Positions 44,399-52,973 of a stretch of DNA of 64,000 nt are shown piece by piece (positions within the stretch are counted from its first letter, which is position 1; each line of letters opens with the position of its first letter). The notes under the pieces are model-generated. The model searched no databases, was not told the origin of the DNA, and saw only the letters and a program-made list of their open reading frames with translations. The position numbers were made by a program, and so were the translations under genes. Source of the DNA: Pseudomonadota bacterium (GTDB lineage: Bacteria > Pseudomonadota > Alphaproteobacteria > Acetobacterales > Acetobacteraceae); NCBI GenBank assembly GCA_021798915.1, contig JAJZBM010000003.1:62001-126000 (forward strand). The letters are read 5' to 3'.

Positions 44399-45406
44399 AT
44401 GACGCAGCGCGTCCTTGTCACCGGCGGCGCCGGTTATGTCGGAAGCCATCTCGTCGCCGCCCTGGTCGCGGAAGGCGCCGAAGTGGTGGTGCTCGATGAT
44501 CTCCGCCAGGGCCATCGCGCCGCGATCACCCGGCCTGCTGCCCTGATCGTCGGCGATCTCGCCGATCCGGCGGCACGCGCCGCCGCCTTCGCGCGCGGCC
44601 CCTTCGATGCCATCTTCCATTTCGCCGCCCTCTCCCTGGTCGGCGAGAGTATGCAGGATCCGCTGCGCTATTTCCGCGAGAATGTCGGCAACGGGATCGC
44701 CCTGATCGGGGATGCGATCCGCCACGGCGTCACCCGTTTCGTGCTCTCCTCGACCGCCAATCTGTTCGGCGGCGAGGTCGAAATCCCGATCACCGAGGCG
44801 GCAACGCTGGCCCCCTCCTCACCCTATGGCGAAAGCAAGTTCATGCTCGAGCGGGCGCTGTTCTGGGCCGATCGGGTGCATGGCCTGAAGAGCGCCTGTC
44901 TCCGCTATTTCAACGCCGCCGGCGCCGACCCCAATGGGCTGCTCGGCGAAGACCATGATCCGGAGACGCATCTGATCCCGCGCGCGATCGACGCTGCCCT
45001 CGGCCGCGCCCCGGAACTGGTGGTGTTCGGCACCGACCTTCCAACCCCGGACGGCACCTGTATCCGCGACTATATCCATGTGAACGACCTCGCGAGCGCC
45101 CATCTCGCCGCCCTCGCCCGGCTCGATCGCGGTTCCGTCGCCTATAATCTCGGCAACGGCGCCGGCCATTCGGTACGCGAGGTCATCGCCATGGTGGAGA
45201 CGGTGAGCGGCCGGCGCGTGCCCCATCGCCTCGGGCCACGGCGCGCCGGTGATCCCCCGGTTCTGGTCGCCTCCTCGGCCCGCATCCGCGAGGAAACCGG
45301 CTGGCGGCCGCGCTTTCCGGCATTGCGCGAGATCGTCGGCACTGCTTACGCCTGGCGTCTCGCGCATCCGGGCGGCTATGGCGGGCGCGAGATCGGGCTG
45401 GAATGA
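44399..45406 (+). CDS. galE: UDP-glucose 4-epimerase
   Basis: Interconverts UDP-glucose and UDP-galactose with bound NAD. 335 residues: Rossmann motif VLVTGGAGYVGSHLVAAL at the N-terminus, FAALSLVGESMQDPLRYFRE near residue 75, the Ser in VLSSTANLFG near 120, the catalytic Tyr-Lys pair in SSPYGESKFMLE near 140, and CIRDYIHVNDLASAH near 220. GalE supplies galactose for envelope polysaccharides. A hairpin terminator follows the stop. Confidence 0.95.
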   Translation: MTQRVLVTGGAGYVGSHLVAALVAEGAEVVVLDDLRQGHRAAITRPAALIVGDLADPAARAAAFARGPFDAIFHFAALSLVGESMQDPLRYFRENVGNGIALIGDAIRHGVTRFVLSSTANLFGGEVEIPITEAATLAPSSPYGESKFMLERALFWADRVHGLKSACLRYFNAAGADPNGLLGEDHDPETHLIPRAIDAALGRAPELVVFGTDLPTPDGTCIRDYIHVNDLASAHLAALARLDRGSVAYNLGNGAGHSVREVIAMVETVSGRRVPHRLGPRRAGDPPVLVASSARIREETGWRPRFPALREIVGTAYAWRLAHPGGYGGREIGLE

Positions 45407-45415
45407 GGAAGGCCT

Positions 45416-45446
45416 TCTTTTGACTTCCGAAAAAGAAGTCAAAAGA
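45416..45446 (+). terminator. terminator-like inverted repeat after galE
   Basis: Perfect 12-base arms TCTTTTGACTTC and GAAGTCAAAAGA with a 7-base A-rich loop, beginning 10 bases after the galE stop and followed by cttttctc. A second small hairpin CAGCGC-ctga-GCGCTG lies at 45461-45476. Confidence 0.75.
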
Positions 45447-45498
45447 CTTTTCTCCCGGAACAGCGCCTGAGCGCTGTCCAACCAATCAAAAGTTTTTT

Positions 45499-45522
45499 GG
45501 TTCTTTTTTTCAAAAAAGAACC
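45499..45522. repeat. palindromic intergenic element, copy B
   Basis: Arms GGTTCTTTTTT and AAAAAAGAACC, 2-base loop, then cgctttc. Same outer arm sequence, loop size and flank as the element at 10787-10810. It sits between galE and the convergent crotonase gene. Confidence 0.7.
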
Positions 45523-45532
45523 GCTTTCCTTT

Positions 45533-46318
45533 TTACTTCCCCTCGAACGCCGGCTCGCGCCGCGCCGCCATCGCCGCCACGCCTTCGCGGAAATCCGCTG
45601 TTCGGCGCTGCCATTCCTGTTCGACGAGTTCGCGCTCGGTCGCCGCCTCGATCGCGTCGATGAAGCCGCGGCGCAGCGTTTCGCGGGTGGAGACGAGGGC
45701 GAGCGGCGCCGCAACCGCGATCTCCGCGGCGAGCGCCAGCGCCGCGGCGCGCAATTCCGCCTGCGGGACGAGGACATCGGCAAGCCCGATCGCCGCCGCT
45801 TCCTCGCCCGGGATGCGCCGGCCGGTATAGAACATCAGCGCCGCGCGCTGCGCACCGACGAGGCGCGGCAGCGTCGCGGTGAGGCCGAAGCCGGGATGAA
45901 AGCCGAGCCGGGTGAAATTGGCGCAGAATCGCGCCTCGGGGCAGGCGACACGAAAATCCGCGACCAGCGCGAGGCCGAGCCCACCGCCCACCGCCGCCCC
46001 CTGCACCGCGGCGATGATCGGCTTGCGGGTGCGAAACAGACGGATCGCCTCCTTGTAGAGATGCTTGGCCCCCCCCTCCTCGGCGAGCCCGGTCGCCGGG
46101 CGGCCGGCGAAATCGGCGCCGGCGCAGAAATTCTTGCCGGCGGCGGCGAGCACGATGGCGCGGCAGGCGGGATCGGCGTCGAACGCCTCGAAGCTCGCGC
46201 CGATATCGGCGATCAGGGCGTTATCGAAGAAATTATTCGGCGGGCGGCGGATTTCGACGAGCCCGACCCGCCCCTCACGCCACGCCGCGACATCGCCACG
46301 CACCACCTCGTTCGTCAC
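45533..46318 (-). CDS. crotonase-fold (enoyl-CoA hydratase/isomerase family) protein
   Basis: 261 residues from a GTG start at 46318 that overlaps the LivF stop as GTGA, indicating tight coupling. CoA-binding and oxyanion regions are intact: GKNFCAGADFAGRP near residue 62 and AVGGGLGLALVADFRVA near 108. Aligned without gaps to mitochondrial enoyl-CoA hydratase, both catalytic glutamates are replaced: one by Phe (ANFTRLGFHPG) and the other by Leu (AALMFYTGRRI). A simple hydratase activity is therefore doubtful; an isomerase, hydrolase or other crotonase reaction is more likely. Last gene of the Liv-type operon. Confidence 0.88.
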   Translation of the reverse strand: MTNEVVRGDVAAWREGRVGLVEIRRPPNNFFDNALIADIGASFEAFDADPACRAIVLAAAGKNFCAGADFAGRPATGLAEEGGAKHLYKEAIRLFRTRKPIIAAVQGAAVGGGLGLALVADFRVACPEARFCANFTRLGFHPGFGLTATLPRLVGAQRAALMFYTGRRIPGEEAAAIGLADVLVPQAELRAAALALAAEIAVAAPLALVSTRETLRRGFIDAIEAATERELVEQEWQRRTADFREGVAAMAARREPAFEGK

Positions 46319-47055
46319 GTCCTGCTCTCCTCGCTCAGCCGCTTGCCGCCGAGATAGGCGGCGCGCACATCCTCGTTGTTCCACAGCGCCTCCGGCTTGC
46401 CCGCGACCACGAGGCGCCCGGTTTCCAGGACATAGCCACGATCGGCAACCCCGAGCGCGATGCGGGCATTCTGCTCGACCAGCAGAACCGTCGTCCCGGT
46501 CTCGCGAATACGCGCGATGATGCGAAACACCTGCTGCACGATCAGCGGCGCAAGCCCAAGGGAAGGCTCATCGAGCAGCAACAACCGCGGCCGCGCCATC
46601 AACCCGCGCGCCAGCGCCACCATCTGCTGCTGCCCGCCGGAGAGCATCCAGCCGCGCGTGTCGGCGAAGCGCACGAGATCGGGAAACAGGGCGAACATCT
46701 CCTCCGCGTCACGCGCACGCGCCGCCCGCGTGCTATGGCGATTGGAAGCGCCGAGCAGGATGTTTTCGCGCACCGTGAGGCCAGGGAAAACCCGCCGCCC
46801 CTCCGGCACATGCGCGATGCCGAGCCGCACCACGCGTTCGGGATGCAGGCCCGCGATCGCCGTGCCCGCGAAGCGGATGTCACCGGCGGTTGGTGCCAGA
46901 AGACCCGAGATGCAGCGAAGCGTCGTCGATTTTCCCGCGCCATTGGCGCCGAGCAGGGTGACGATCTCGCCTTCCTCGACGGCGAGATCGAGCCCCGAAA
47001 GCGCCGCGACGGCGCCATAGGCGGCGGAGAGGCCGGAGATTTCAAGCAATGACAT
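46315..47055 (-). CDS. livF: branched-chain amino-acid-type ABC transporter ATPase
   Basis: 246 residues from Met24 of the track ORF (47055). Walker A GANGAGKSTTLRC near residue 37, signature LSGGQQQMVALARGL near 140 and Walker B LLLLDEPSLGLAP near 160 are complete. LivF-specific features include LHPERVVRLGIAHVPEGRRV. It forms the second ATPase with the LivG part of the fused neighbour. It overlaps the LivMG gene by 14 bases and the crotonase gene by four. Confidence 0.95.
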   Translation of the reverse strand: MSLLEISGLSAAYGAVAALSGLDLAVEEGEIVTLLGANGAGKSTTLRCISGLLAPTAGDIRFAGTAIAGLHPERVVRLGIAHVPEGRRVFPGLTVRENILLGASNRHSTRAARARDAEEMFALFPDLVRFADTRGWMLSGGQQQMVALARGLMARPRLLLLDEPSLGLAPLIVQQVFRIIARIRETGTTVLLVEQNARIALGVADRGYVLETGRLVVAGKPEALWNNEDVRAAYLGGKRLSEESRT

Positions 47056-48775
47056 CTTCGCCCACCTCCCCGAGATAGGCGGCAACGACATCGGGATGGC
47101 GCAACACCTCGTCCGGCGTGCCATCGGCGATGCGGCGGCCGAAATTGAGCACGGTGATGCGGTCGGAAACCTGCTCGACGAGATCCATGTCGTGCTCGAT
47201 CAGGAGAATGGTCAGGCCGTGGCCGCGCAAACGGCGCAGCAGGGCGACGAGATTCTGCTTTTCGGTGAGATTGAGGCCGGCCGCCGGCTCATCGAGCAAA
47301 AGCAGCGTCGGGTTGGCGGCGAGGGCGCGGGCGATTTCGACCAGACGCTGATGGCCATAGGGAAGGCTTGAAACCACAACCGCCGCCCGCGCCGCCATGC
47401 CGACGAAATCGAGCGCCGCCAGCGCCCGCGCCCGCCGTGACTTCGCATCCGACCCGCTGCCGGCGCGGAAGCTGCCGATCAGCACATTCTCGAACGCGGT
47501 CAGCGAGTGAAACAGGCGAATATTCTGAAACGTCCGCCCCATACCGGCGCTAGCGAGGAGATGCGGCGCGAGGCCGGCAACCTCGCGCCCGCCAAGCCGG
47601 ATGCGTCCCGCGGTCGGGCGGTAGATGCCGGAAAGCAGGTTCAGCGTCGTCGTCTTGCCCGAGCCATTCGGCCCGATCAGGGCGTGGACGGAACCACTTT
47701 CGATGACCAGATCGACCTCATCGACCGCACGCAGGCCACCAAAATGCTTGGAAAGACCATCAACTTCTAGAATCGGCCGATCCGTTGCAACGCTCGCGCC
47801 GAGGGTGAGCGGCGCCACCGCACCGCTCGGCAAATCGGGCGCGCGGCCAAACAGCCGCGTGACATACCCGAAAATTCCCTGCGGCATGAAGATCATGATC
47901 AGGATGACGGCGAGGCCATAGACGGCGAGGTAGAATTGCTTGAGGAAGCGCAGCCACTCGGGCAGAAGAATGAGAAGAGCAGTGCCAATCACCGCGCCGA
48001 TCGCCGCATCCACCCCACCGAGCAGCGCCATGGTGAGCAGAACCACGGAATCGTCGAAGGAAAATTGATCGGGGCTGATATAACGAAACGCGCCGGCAAA
48101 AAGCCCGCCGCCGAGACCACCAAGAAAAGCGCAGGCGGCAAAGGCGATGATCTTGACGCGGTTGGTATCGATCCCGGCGACCCCGGCGGCGAGTTCATTG
48201 TCGCGCACCGCCTGCATGGAAAGCCCGAGGCGGCTCGATTTCAGCCAGGCCACCAACCCCGCAATCACGAACAGGAAGACCAGACAGAGCGCGAGATAAT
48301 GCTGTGATTGGTCGAGCGCCAGAAATCCGAGATGAGGCCGCGGAATATTGGAAATTCCGTCCGGCCCGTGGCTGACCCCGATCCAGTTGGTCAAAACCAG
48401 CGTCAGGATCTCCTGGAAGCTGATCGTCACCATGGCGAGATAATGTCCGCCGAGTTTCAGCGTCGAGCCGCCGAGCACGATCCCGAAGAGAAGCGCGACC
48501 ACGGCGCCGAGGAGCAAGGATACGAAGAACGCCATGCCGAGCGTCGTCGTGCCGATCGCGACGCCATAGGCGCCGATGCCGAAAAACGCCGCCTGCGCGA
48601 TGTTGATCTGCCCGGCATAGCCGAGCACGATTGTCATCCCGAGCACCGCGATCGCGTAGGTGCTCGCCTGCATCAGCAGATTCATCAGATAGCCGTTGAT
48701 CGGCAGCGCCAACGCGAGCCCGATCGCGACGATCAGCGCCGCGAGCCAGAGCAGGAATTTGATTCCGCTTTTCAT
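47042..48775 (-). CDS. fused LivM permease-LivG ATPase
   Basis: 577 residues. Residues 1-315 are a LivM-type permease with about nine membrane spans (VLGMTIVLGYAGQINIAQAA, MQAVRDNELAAGVAGIDTNR). After a short linker, residues 335-577 form an ATPase of the LivG type: Walker A GPNGSGKTTTLNLL near residue 370, signature LPYGHQRLVEIARAL near 480 and Walker B LLLLDEPAAGLNL. Both parts look intact, so this is a natural fusion rather than a frameshift. Flanked by livH and livF in operon order livK-livH-livMG-livF. Confidence 0.93.
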   Translation of the reverse strand: MKSGIKFLLWLAALIVAIGLALALPINGYLMNLLMQASTYAIAVLGMTIVLGYAGQINIAQAAFFGIGAYGVAIGTTTLGMAFFVSLLLGAVVALLFGIVLGGSTLKLGGHYLAMVTISFQEILTLVLTNWIGVSHGPDGISNIPRPHLGFLALDQSQHYLALCLVFLFVIAGLVAWLKSSRLGLSMQAVRDNELAAGVAGIDTNRVKIIAFAACAFLGGLGGGLFAGAFRYISPDQFSFDDSVVLLTMALLGGVDAAIGAVIGTALLILLPEWLRFLKQFYLAVYGLAVILIMIFMPQGIFGYVTRLFGRAPDLPSGAVAPLTLGASVATDRPILEVDGLSKHFGGLRAVDEVDLVIESGSVHALIGPNGSGKTTTLNLLSGIYRPTAGRIRLGGREVAGLAPHLLASAGMGRTFQNIRLFHSLTAFENVLIGSFRAGSGSDAKSRRARALAALDFVGMAARAAVVVSSLPYGHQRLVEIARALAANPTLLLLDEPAAGLNLTEKQNLVALLRRLRGHGLTILLIEHDMDLVEQVSDRITVLNFGRRIADGTPDEVLRHPDVVAAYLGEVGEDVIA

Positions 48776-48785
48776 GCCCGGCCTC

Positions 48786-49661
48786 TCACGCCTTCTGGGC
48801 GATTTTCTCGCCGAAAATGCCCTGCGGCCGGATCAGCAGAAAAGCGAATAACAGGATGAAAGCGAAGGCGTCCTTGTAGGGGACAGAGATATAGAAAGCC
48901 CCCAGCGTCTCGGCGACGCCGATCAACAGCCCGCCGACGATCGCCCCCGGCACGTCGCCGAAGCCGCCGATGATGGAGGCGGCAAAGGCCTTGAGCGCGA
49001 TCTGCGCGCCGAGCCCGACCGAGACGAACAGGATCGGCGCGACCAGAATGCCGGCGATGCCGCCGAGCACCGCCGAATAGGTGAAGGTGAGCATGATCAT
49101 ACCGGTGACGTTGATGCCGAGCAGGCTCGCCATCTCTTTATCCTGAGATACCGCCTGCATCTTCTTGCCGACCATGGTATGTTCGAAGAAAAAATATTGC
49201 AGGATGACCAGCGCGAGCGTGGTCGCGATGATCACCAGATATTGCGCATCGAGAAACACCGCGCCGAAGCTGATGCCGGGATAATCGGTCATGCCGGGAA
49301 GCGTCGTCGGCTCCGGGCCATAGAGCGCGAGCACGAGATTGGTGATCAGGATCGAGGCGCCGATGGTCGAGATCACCACCGGCAGAAACGAACGATGGCG
49401 GAGCGGATAATAGACGCCGAGATTGAAGAGGGCGCCGAACAGCGCCATCACCACCAGGCTGATGACCACCCCGAGCCAGTAGGGCAGGCCGAGATCGACG
49501 GTGGTGATGACCATGCAATAGCCGCCGAGCATGGCGAACTGGCCTTGCGCGAAATTCACCACGTTGGTCGCGCGATAAATCAGCACGAAGCCGAGCGCGA
49601 CCAGCGCATAGACGGCGCCGATGCCAATCCCGGTAAACAGCAATTGCAAAATGATCGTCAT
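48786..49661 (-). CDS. livH: branched-chain amino-acid-type ABC permease
   Basis: 291 residues with about eight membrane spans. Family motifs: GIGIGAVYALVALGFVLIYR at the N-terminus, VNFAQGQFAMLGGY near residue 34 and AFAASIIGGFGDVPGAIVGG near 225, ending LLIRPQGIFGE. The second permease subunit is the N-terminal half of the LivMG fusion downstream. Starts 9 bases after the binding-protein gene. Confidence 0.95.
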   Translation of the reverse strand: MTIILQLLFTGIGIGAVYALVALGFVLIYRATNVVNFAQGQFAMLGGYCMVITTVDLGLPYWLGVVISLVVMALFGALFNLGVYYPLRHRSFLPVVISTIGASILITNLVLALYGPEPTTLPGMTDYPGISFGAVFLDAQYLVIIATTLALVILQYFFFEHTMVGKKMQAVSQDKEMASLLGINVTGMIMLTFTYSAVLGGIAGILVAPILFVSVGLGAQIALKAFAASIIGGFGDVPGAIVGGLLIGVAETLGAFYISVPYKDAFAFILLFAFLLIRPQGIFGEKIAQKA

Positions 49662-49670
49662 GGTTTTGTG

Positions 49671-50888
49671 CTATTGCGCGGGGAAATCGACACGCTTGAT
49701 GAAGACCACCTTGCCGTTCTTGTTCTGGACGACATTGTAGCCGTGCAGCCCATCGCCATTGGCATCGAAATCATAGGTTCCTTCGGTGCCCTTATAGCCG
49801 CGAACGGCGAGGATCGCGGTGCGGAAGGCGGCGGGCTCGGTCGATTTCGCGGCGTTCATGGCGAGCGCCGCGATTTTGATCGCGTCATAGGTCCAGGCCG
49901 AGAACTGATCGGCCGGCAGCTTGTGCAATGTCTGATAGGCTTTGGCGAATGCCGTTGCCTCGGGGCTGGAATCGGCGTTGAAATCGGCAACGCCGTAGGT
50001 GCCATAAAGGGCCGGCCCGGCGAGGTGGAGCGCCGCGGTGTCGGTGATCGAGGGCGAGCCGACCCAGGGCGTGCGAACGCCGAGTTGGCGCAATTGGCGG
50101 GCGAAAATCGCCAGATCCTGCTCGAAGGTGAAATAACTCCCGATCACCTCGGCGCCCGAACCCTTGACCGCGAGCACGACGGGGGTGAAATCCGGCGTCT
50201 GATTGGCATAGCCCTGCGCGGTCACGATGCTTGCACCGAGCGCCTGCAATTCCGTGGTCAGCAGCCGCGCGCCGCTGGTGCCGAAGGCGTCGGTCGAGGT
50301 CACCAGCGCCCATTTCTTGAGGTTGAGGGTCTGCACGCCAAACGCCGCGATCACCTTGGCGGAGAACGTGTCATTGGGCCGGCAGCGGAACAGCCAGGGA
50401 TCGCCGGCATGGGTGAGATTGGGATCGGTGCCGCCGAAAAACACCGGCTTTCCAACCCGGCGCGCATCGGGATCCATCGCATGCACCTGCGTCGAGCGGA
50501 TCGAGCCGAGGAAGGCGACGATCGCCTGGTCATTGGCGAGCCGGTTGAAGGCGGAAACGACGCCGGGATTGGTGGTCTGGTCGTCCTCGATAACGAGTTT
50601 GAGCGGGCGGCCGAGCACGCCGCCGGCGGCATTGACCTCGGCGACCGCCATCTCCGCGCCCCATTCGGCATAGCGCCCGGATTCGGCGGCAGCGCCGGTG
50701 AGCGGTGTCACCATGCCGATCTCGATCGGCGCCTCGTCGGCCCGCGCCGGCATCGCGCCACAGAGGCCCGCGAACAGCCCCGCGATGCCGGCGATGCATG
50801 CGAGCGCCGGGCGCCGGCGCAGCCCACTCATCACCGGGTCGCCAATCACCCCGCGCCCAATCATCGGGCCGTTTTTTTCCGCCGCCAT
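49671..50888 (-). CDS. livK: branched-chain amino-acid-type periplasmic binding protein
   Basis: 405 residues with a long n-region and a Sec signal peptide ending GAMPARA-DEAP near residue 50. Type I periplasmic binding fold: IEIGMVTPLTGAAAESGRYA at the mature start, AVAEVNAAGGVLGRPLKLVI near residue 85, and FSAWTYDAIKIAALAMNAAK near 325. The ligand is uncertain because this class binds amino acids, amides, urea and aromatic acids. A strong Shine-Dalgarno (gggaggaaa) supports the first ATG. First gene of the livK-livH-livMG-livF-crotonase operon, divergent from the acyl-CoA dehydrogenase. Confidence 0.93.
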   Translation of the reverse strand: MAAEKNGPMIGRGVIGDPVMSGLRRRPALACIAGIAGLFAGLCGAMPARADEAPIEIGMVTPLTGAAAESGRYAEWGAEMAVAEVNAAGGVLGRPLKLVIEDDQTTNPGVVSAFNRLANDQAIVAFLGSIRSTQVHAMDPDARRVGKPVFFGGTDPNLTHAGDPWLFRCRPNDTFSAKVIAAFGVQTLNLKKWALVTSTDAFGTSGARLLTTELQALGASIVTAQGYANQTPDFTPVVLAVKGSGAEVIGSYFTFEQDLAIFARQLRQLGVRTPWVGSPSITDTAALHLAGPALYGTYGVADFNADSSPEATAFAKAYQTLHKLPADQFSAWTYDAIKIAALAMNAAKSTEPAAFRTAILAVRGYKGTEGTYDFDANGDGLHGYNVVQNKNGKVVFIKRVDFPAQ

Positions 50889-51077
50889 GCTTTCCTCCCT
50901 CGCGTCACCCCGCCACGCCCGGATCGTCTCGGCGCACGGTGTTTTTTGCCTTGGTCCCTGTTATCCCCCGCGCCAGCAAAGCTGGCAAGCCAATCCTGTC
51001 CCGCCCCTTGCCGGCGTGACCCTTCCGGGCAAAGCTGGGGCGCGCGAAGCTGGGGCGCGAAGCTTGAGGAGGCATGG

Positions 51078-52805
51078 ATGGCGAAAAATTCGGCGACGCG
51101 CATGGCGGCGTCGGCGGACAGCGCACCGAGCGGCGCGGATGCGGTGCCGGATGCGCGCGGGCTCAATCTCTATCGCGCCGATCCGATGCTCGCGCGGCTG
51201 CTGCCGCTCTATCTCCCGGCCGCGCTTTGCGCCCATCTCACGCCCTATTGCGACCGCCTCGGGGCGCTCGCCGGTGGCCGGCTCGATGAACTCGCCGCCG
51301 ACGCCGATCGCCATCCGCCGCGCCTGCACCCGCGCACCCGCACCGGCGAGGATCGCCAAAGCATCGAGAAACATCCGAGCTATCGCGAGATGGAGCGGCT
51401 CGCGTTCGGCGAATTCGGCCTCGCCGCCCTGTCCCATCGCGCCGGCGTGTTCGGCTGGCCGACACCGCTGCCACCGGCGGCGAAATACGTTCTCACCTAT
51501 CTGTTCGCGCAGGCCGAGTTCGGCCTCCTCTGCCCGGTCAGCATGACCGACAGCCTGACCCGCACCTTGCGCAAATTCGGCGATCCCGCCTTGGTCGAAC
51601 AGTATCTGCCGCAATTGCTGAGCCAGGATCTGGAGACGCTGGCGCAGGGCGCGATGTTCATGACCGAGCAGGGGGCGGGCTCGGATGTCGGCGCGACCTC
51701 GGTATATGCGGTCGCCAAGAACGATGGTTCATGGCGGCTGTTCGGCGATAAATGGTTCTGCTCGAATGCGGATGCGGCGCTGGCGATGGTGCTCGCGCGG
51801 CCGGAGGGGGCGGAGGCGGGAACCAAGGGCCTCTCGCTCTTTCTGCTCCCCCGCTGGCGCGGCGACGGCACGCCCAACGCCTATCGCATCGTGCGGCTGA
51901 AAGACAAGCTCGGCACACGCGATATGGCGAGCGGCGAAATCCGTCTCGAAGGCGCGGAGGCGTTCCTGGTCGGCGAACCCGGCGCCGGATTCCGCCAGAT
52001 GACCGACATGATCAACAATTCCCGCCTCTCGAACGGGGTGCGCGCCGCCGGGATGATGCGCCGGGCGGTGACCGAGGCCTTGTTCGTCGCCCATCACCGC
52101 CGCGCCTTCGGCCGCCGCCTGATCGAGCTTCCTTTGATGCGGCGCCAGCTTTTGAAAATCCTCGTGCCCACCGAGCAGGCGCGCAGCATGATGTTCATCA
52201 CCGCCGGCGCGCTCGCCCGCGCCGATGCCGGGGATGGGGAAGCCTATGCGCTGCTGCGCATCCTGACGCCGCTGATCAAATTCCGCGCCTGCCGCGATGC
52301 CCGCCGGGTGACGGGTGATGCGATGGAGGTGCGCGGCGGCGCCGGCTATATCGAGGAATGGCCGGAGCCGCGGCTGGTGCGTGATGCCCATCTCGGCTCG
52401 ATCTGGGAGGGGACGAGCAATATCGTCGCGCTCGACGTCATGCGCGCGGCGCGGCGCGAGGGCGCGCTCGCCGCCTTGCAGCGCCACATCACGGCGGAGG
52501 TCGCGCGTTCGGGCATGACCACGCTCCTCCCCCCGCTCGCCGGCGCGATCCGCCTCGCCGAGCAGGCGATGGCACCAAGCGGCGCCCATCTCGCGCGCCG
52601 CGCCGCCTCGGCGCTCTACCATCTCGCCAGTGCCAGCGCCTTCGCCCGCGAGGCCGCCGAACTCGGCGAGACGAGCCGGCAAACCCTCGCCGACCTCGTG
52701 CTCCGCCACCGCGTTCTGCCGCAGGATCCGCTGGCGGAAAGTGCTGACGACACCGAAAGCGCTGCGCTGGCGGCTTTGCTCCCCAACCCCGCCGCCTTTG
52801 CGTGA
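51078..52805 (+). CDS. acyl-CoA dehydrogenase, AidB-like
   Basis: FAD-dependent dehydrogenase of 575 residues starting at 51078; the ORF in the track (1208 codons) wrongly begins at 49179 opposite the liv genes. gaggagg lies 5 bases before the start. Motifs: FMTEQGAGSDVGATSVYA near residue 195 (flavin/CoA site), RDMASGEIRLEGAEAFLV near 275 and LGSIWEGTSNIVALDVMRA near 440, with the catalytic-type Glu in WEGTSN. The extended N-terminus and C-terminus resemble the AidB branch. Divergence from the liv operon suggests involvement in the catabolism of an imported acyl or amino acid compound. Confidence 0.92.
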   Translation: MAKNSATRMAASADSAPSGADAVPDARGLNLYRADPMLARLLPLYLPAALCAHLTPYCDRLGALAGGRLDELAADADRHPPRLHPRTRTGEDRQSIEKHPSYREMERLAFGEFGLAALSHRAGVFGWPTPLPPAAKYVLTYLFAQAEFGLLCPVSMTDSLTRTLRKFGDPALVEQYLPQLLSQDLETLAQGAMFMTEQGAGSDVGATSVYAVAKNDGSWRLFGDKWFCSNADAALAMVLARPEGAEAGTKGLSLFLLPRWRGDGTPNAYRIVRLKDKLGTRDMASGEIRLEGAEAFLVGEPGAGFRQMTDMINNSRLSNGVRAAGMMRRAVTEALFVAHHRRAFGRRLIELPLMRRQLLKILVPTEQARSMMFITAGALARADAGDGEAYALLRILTPLIKFRACRDARRVTGDAMEVRGGAGYIEEWPEPRLVRDAHLGSIWEGTSNIVALDVMRAARREGALAALQRHITAEVARSGMTTLLPPLAGAIRLAEQAMAPSGAHLARRAASALYHLASASAFAREAAELGETSRQTLADLVLRHRVLPQDPLAESADDTESAALAALLPNPAAFA

Positions 52806-52826
52806 CGGCCCGGCCTGGCCACCCTT

Positions 52827-52863
52827 TCGTGATTGTGCGACGCAATAGAATCACGATTTTTTT
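52827..52863 (+). terminator. intrinsic terminator after the acyl-CoA dehydrogenase gene
   Basis: Arms TCGTGATT and AATCACGA (8 base pairs) enclose a 14-base loop and are followed directly by seven T residues. It begins 22 bases after the stop codon and is a textbook Rho-independent terminator. Confidence 0.88.
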
Positions 52864-52973
52864 ATATAAGGAATGCCCGTAAGCGCTTGAAATCTTAATC
52901 GTTGGTAAAATTAATGGGATGAATATCAAAAATACGGGTTGCGTCTCATAGATTGCCCGTGTAGGGCGGGGGT

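Noticed and set aside
49179-51077. N-terminal 633 codons of the 1208-codon plus ORF
   Set aside because: They run antisense to livH and livK; the true acyl-CoA dehydrogenase start at 51078 has a good ribosome site.
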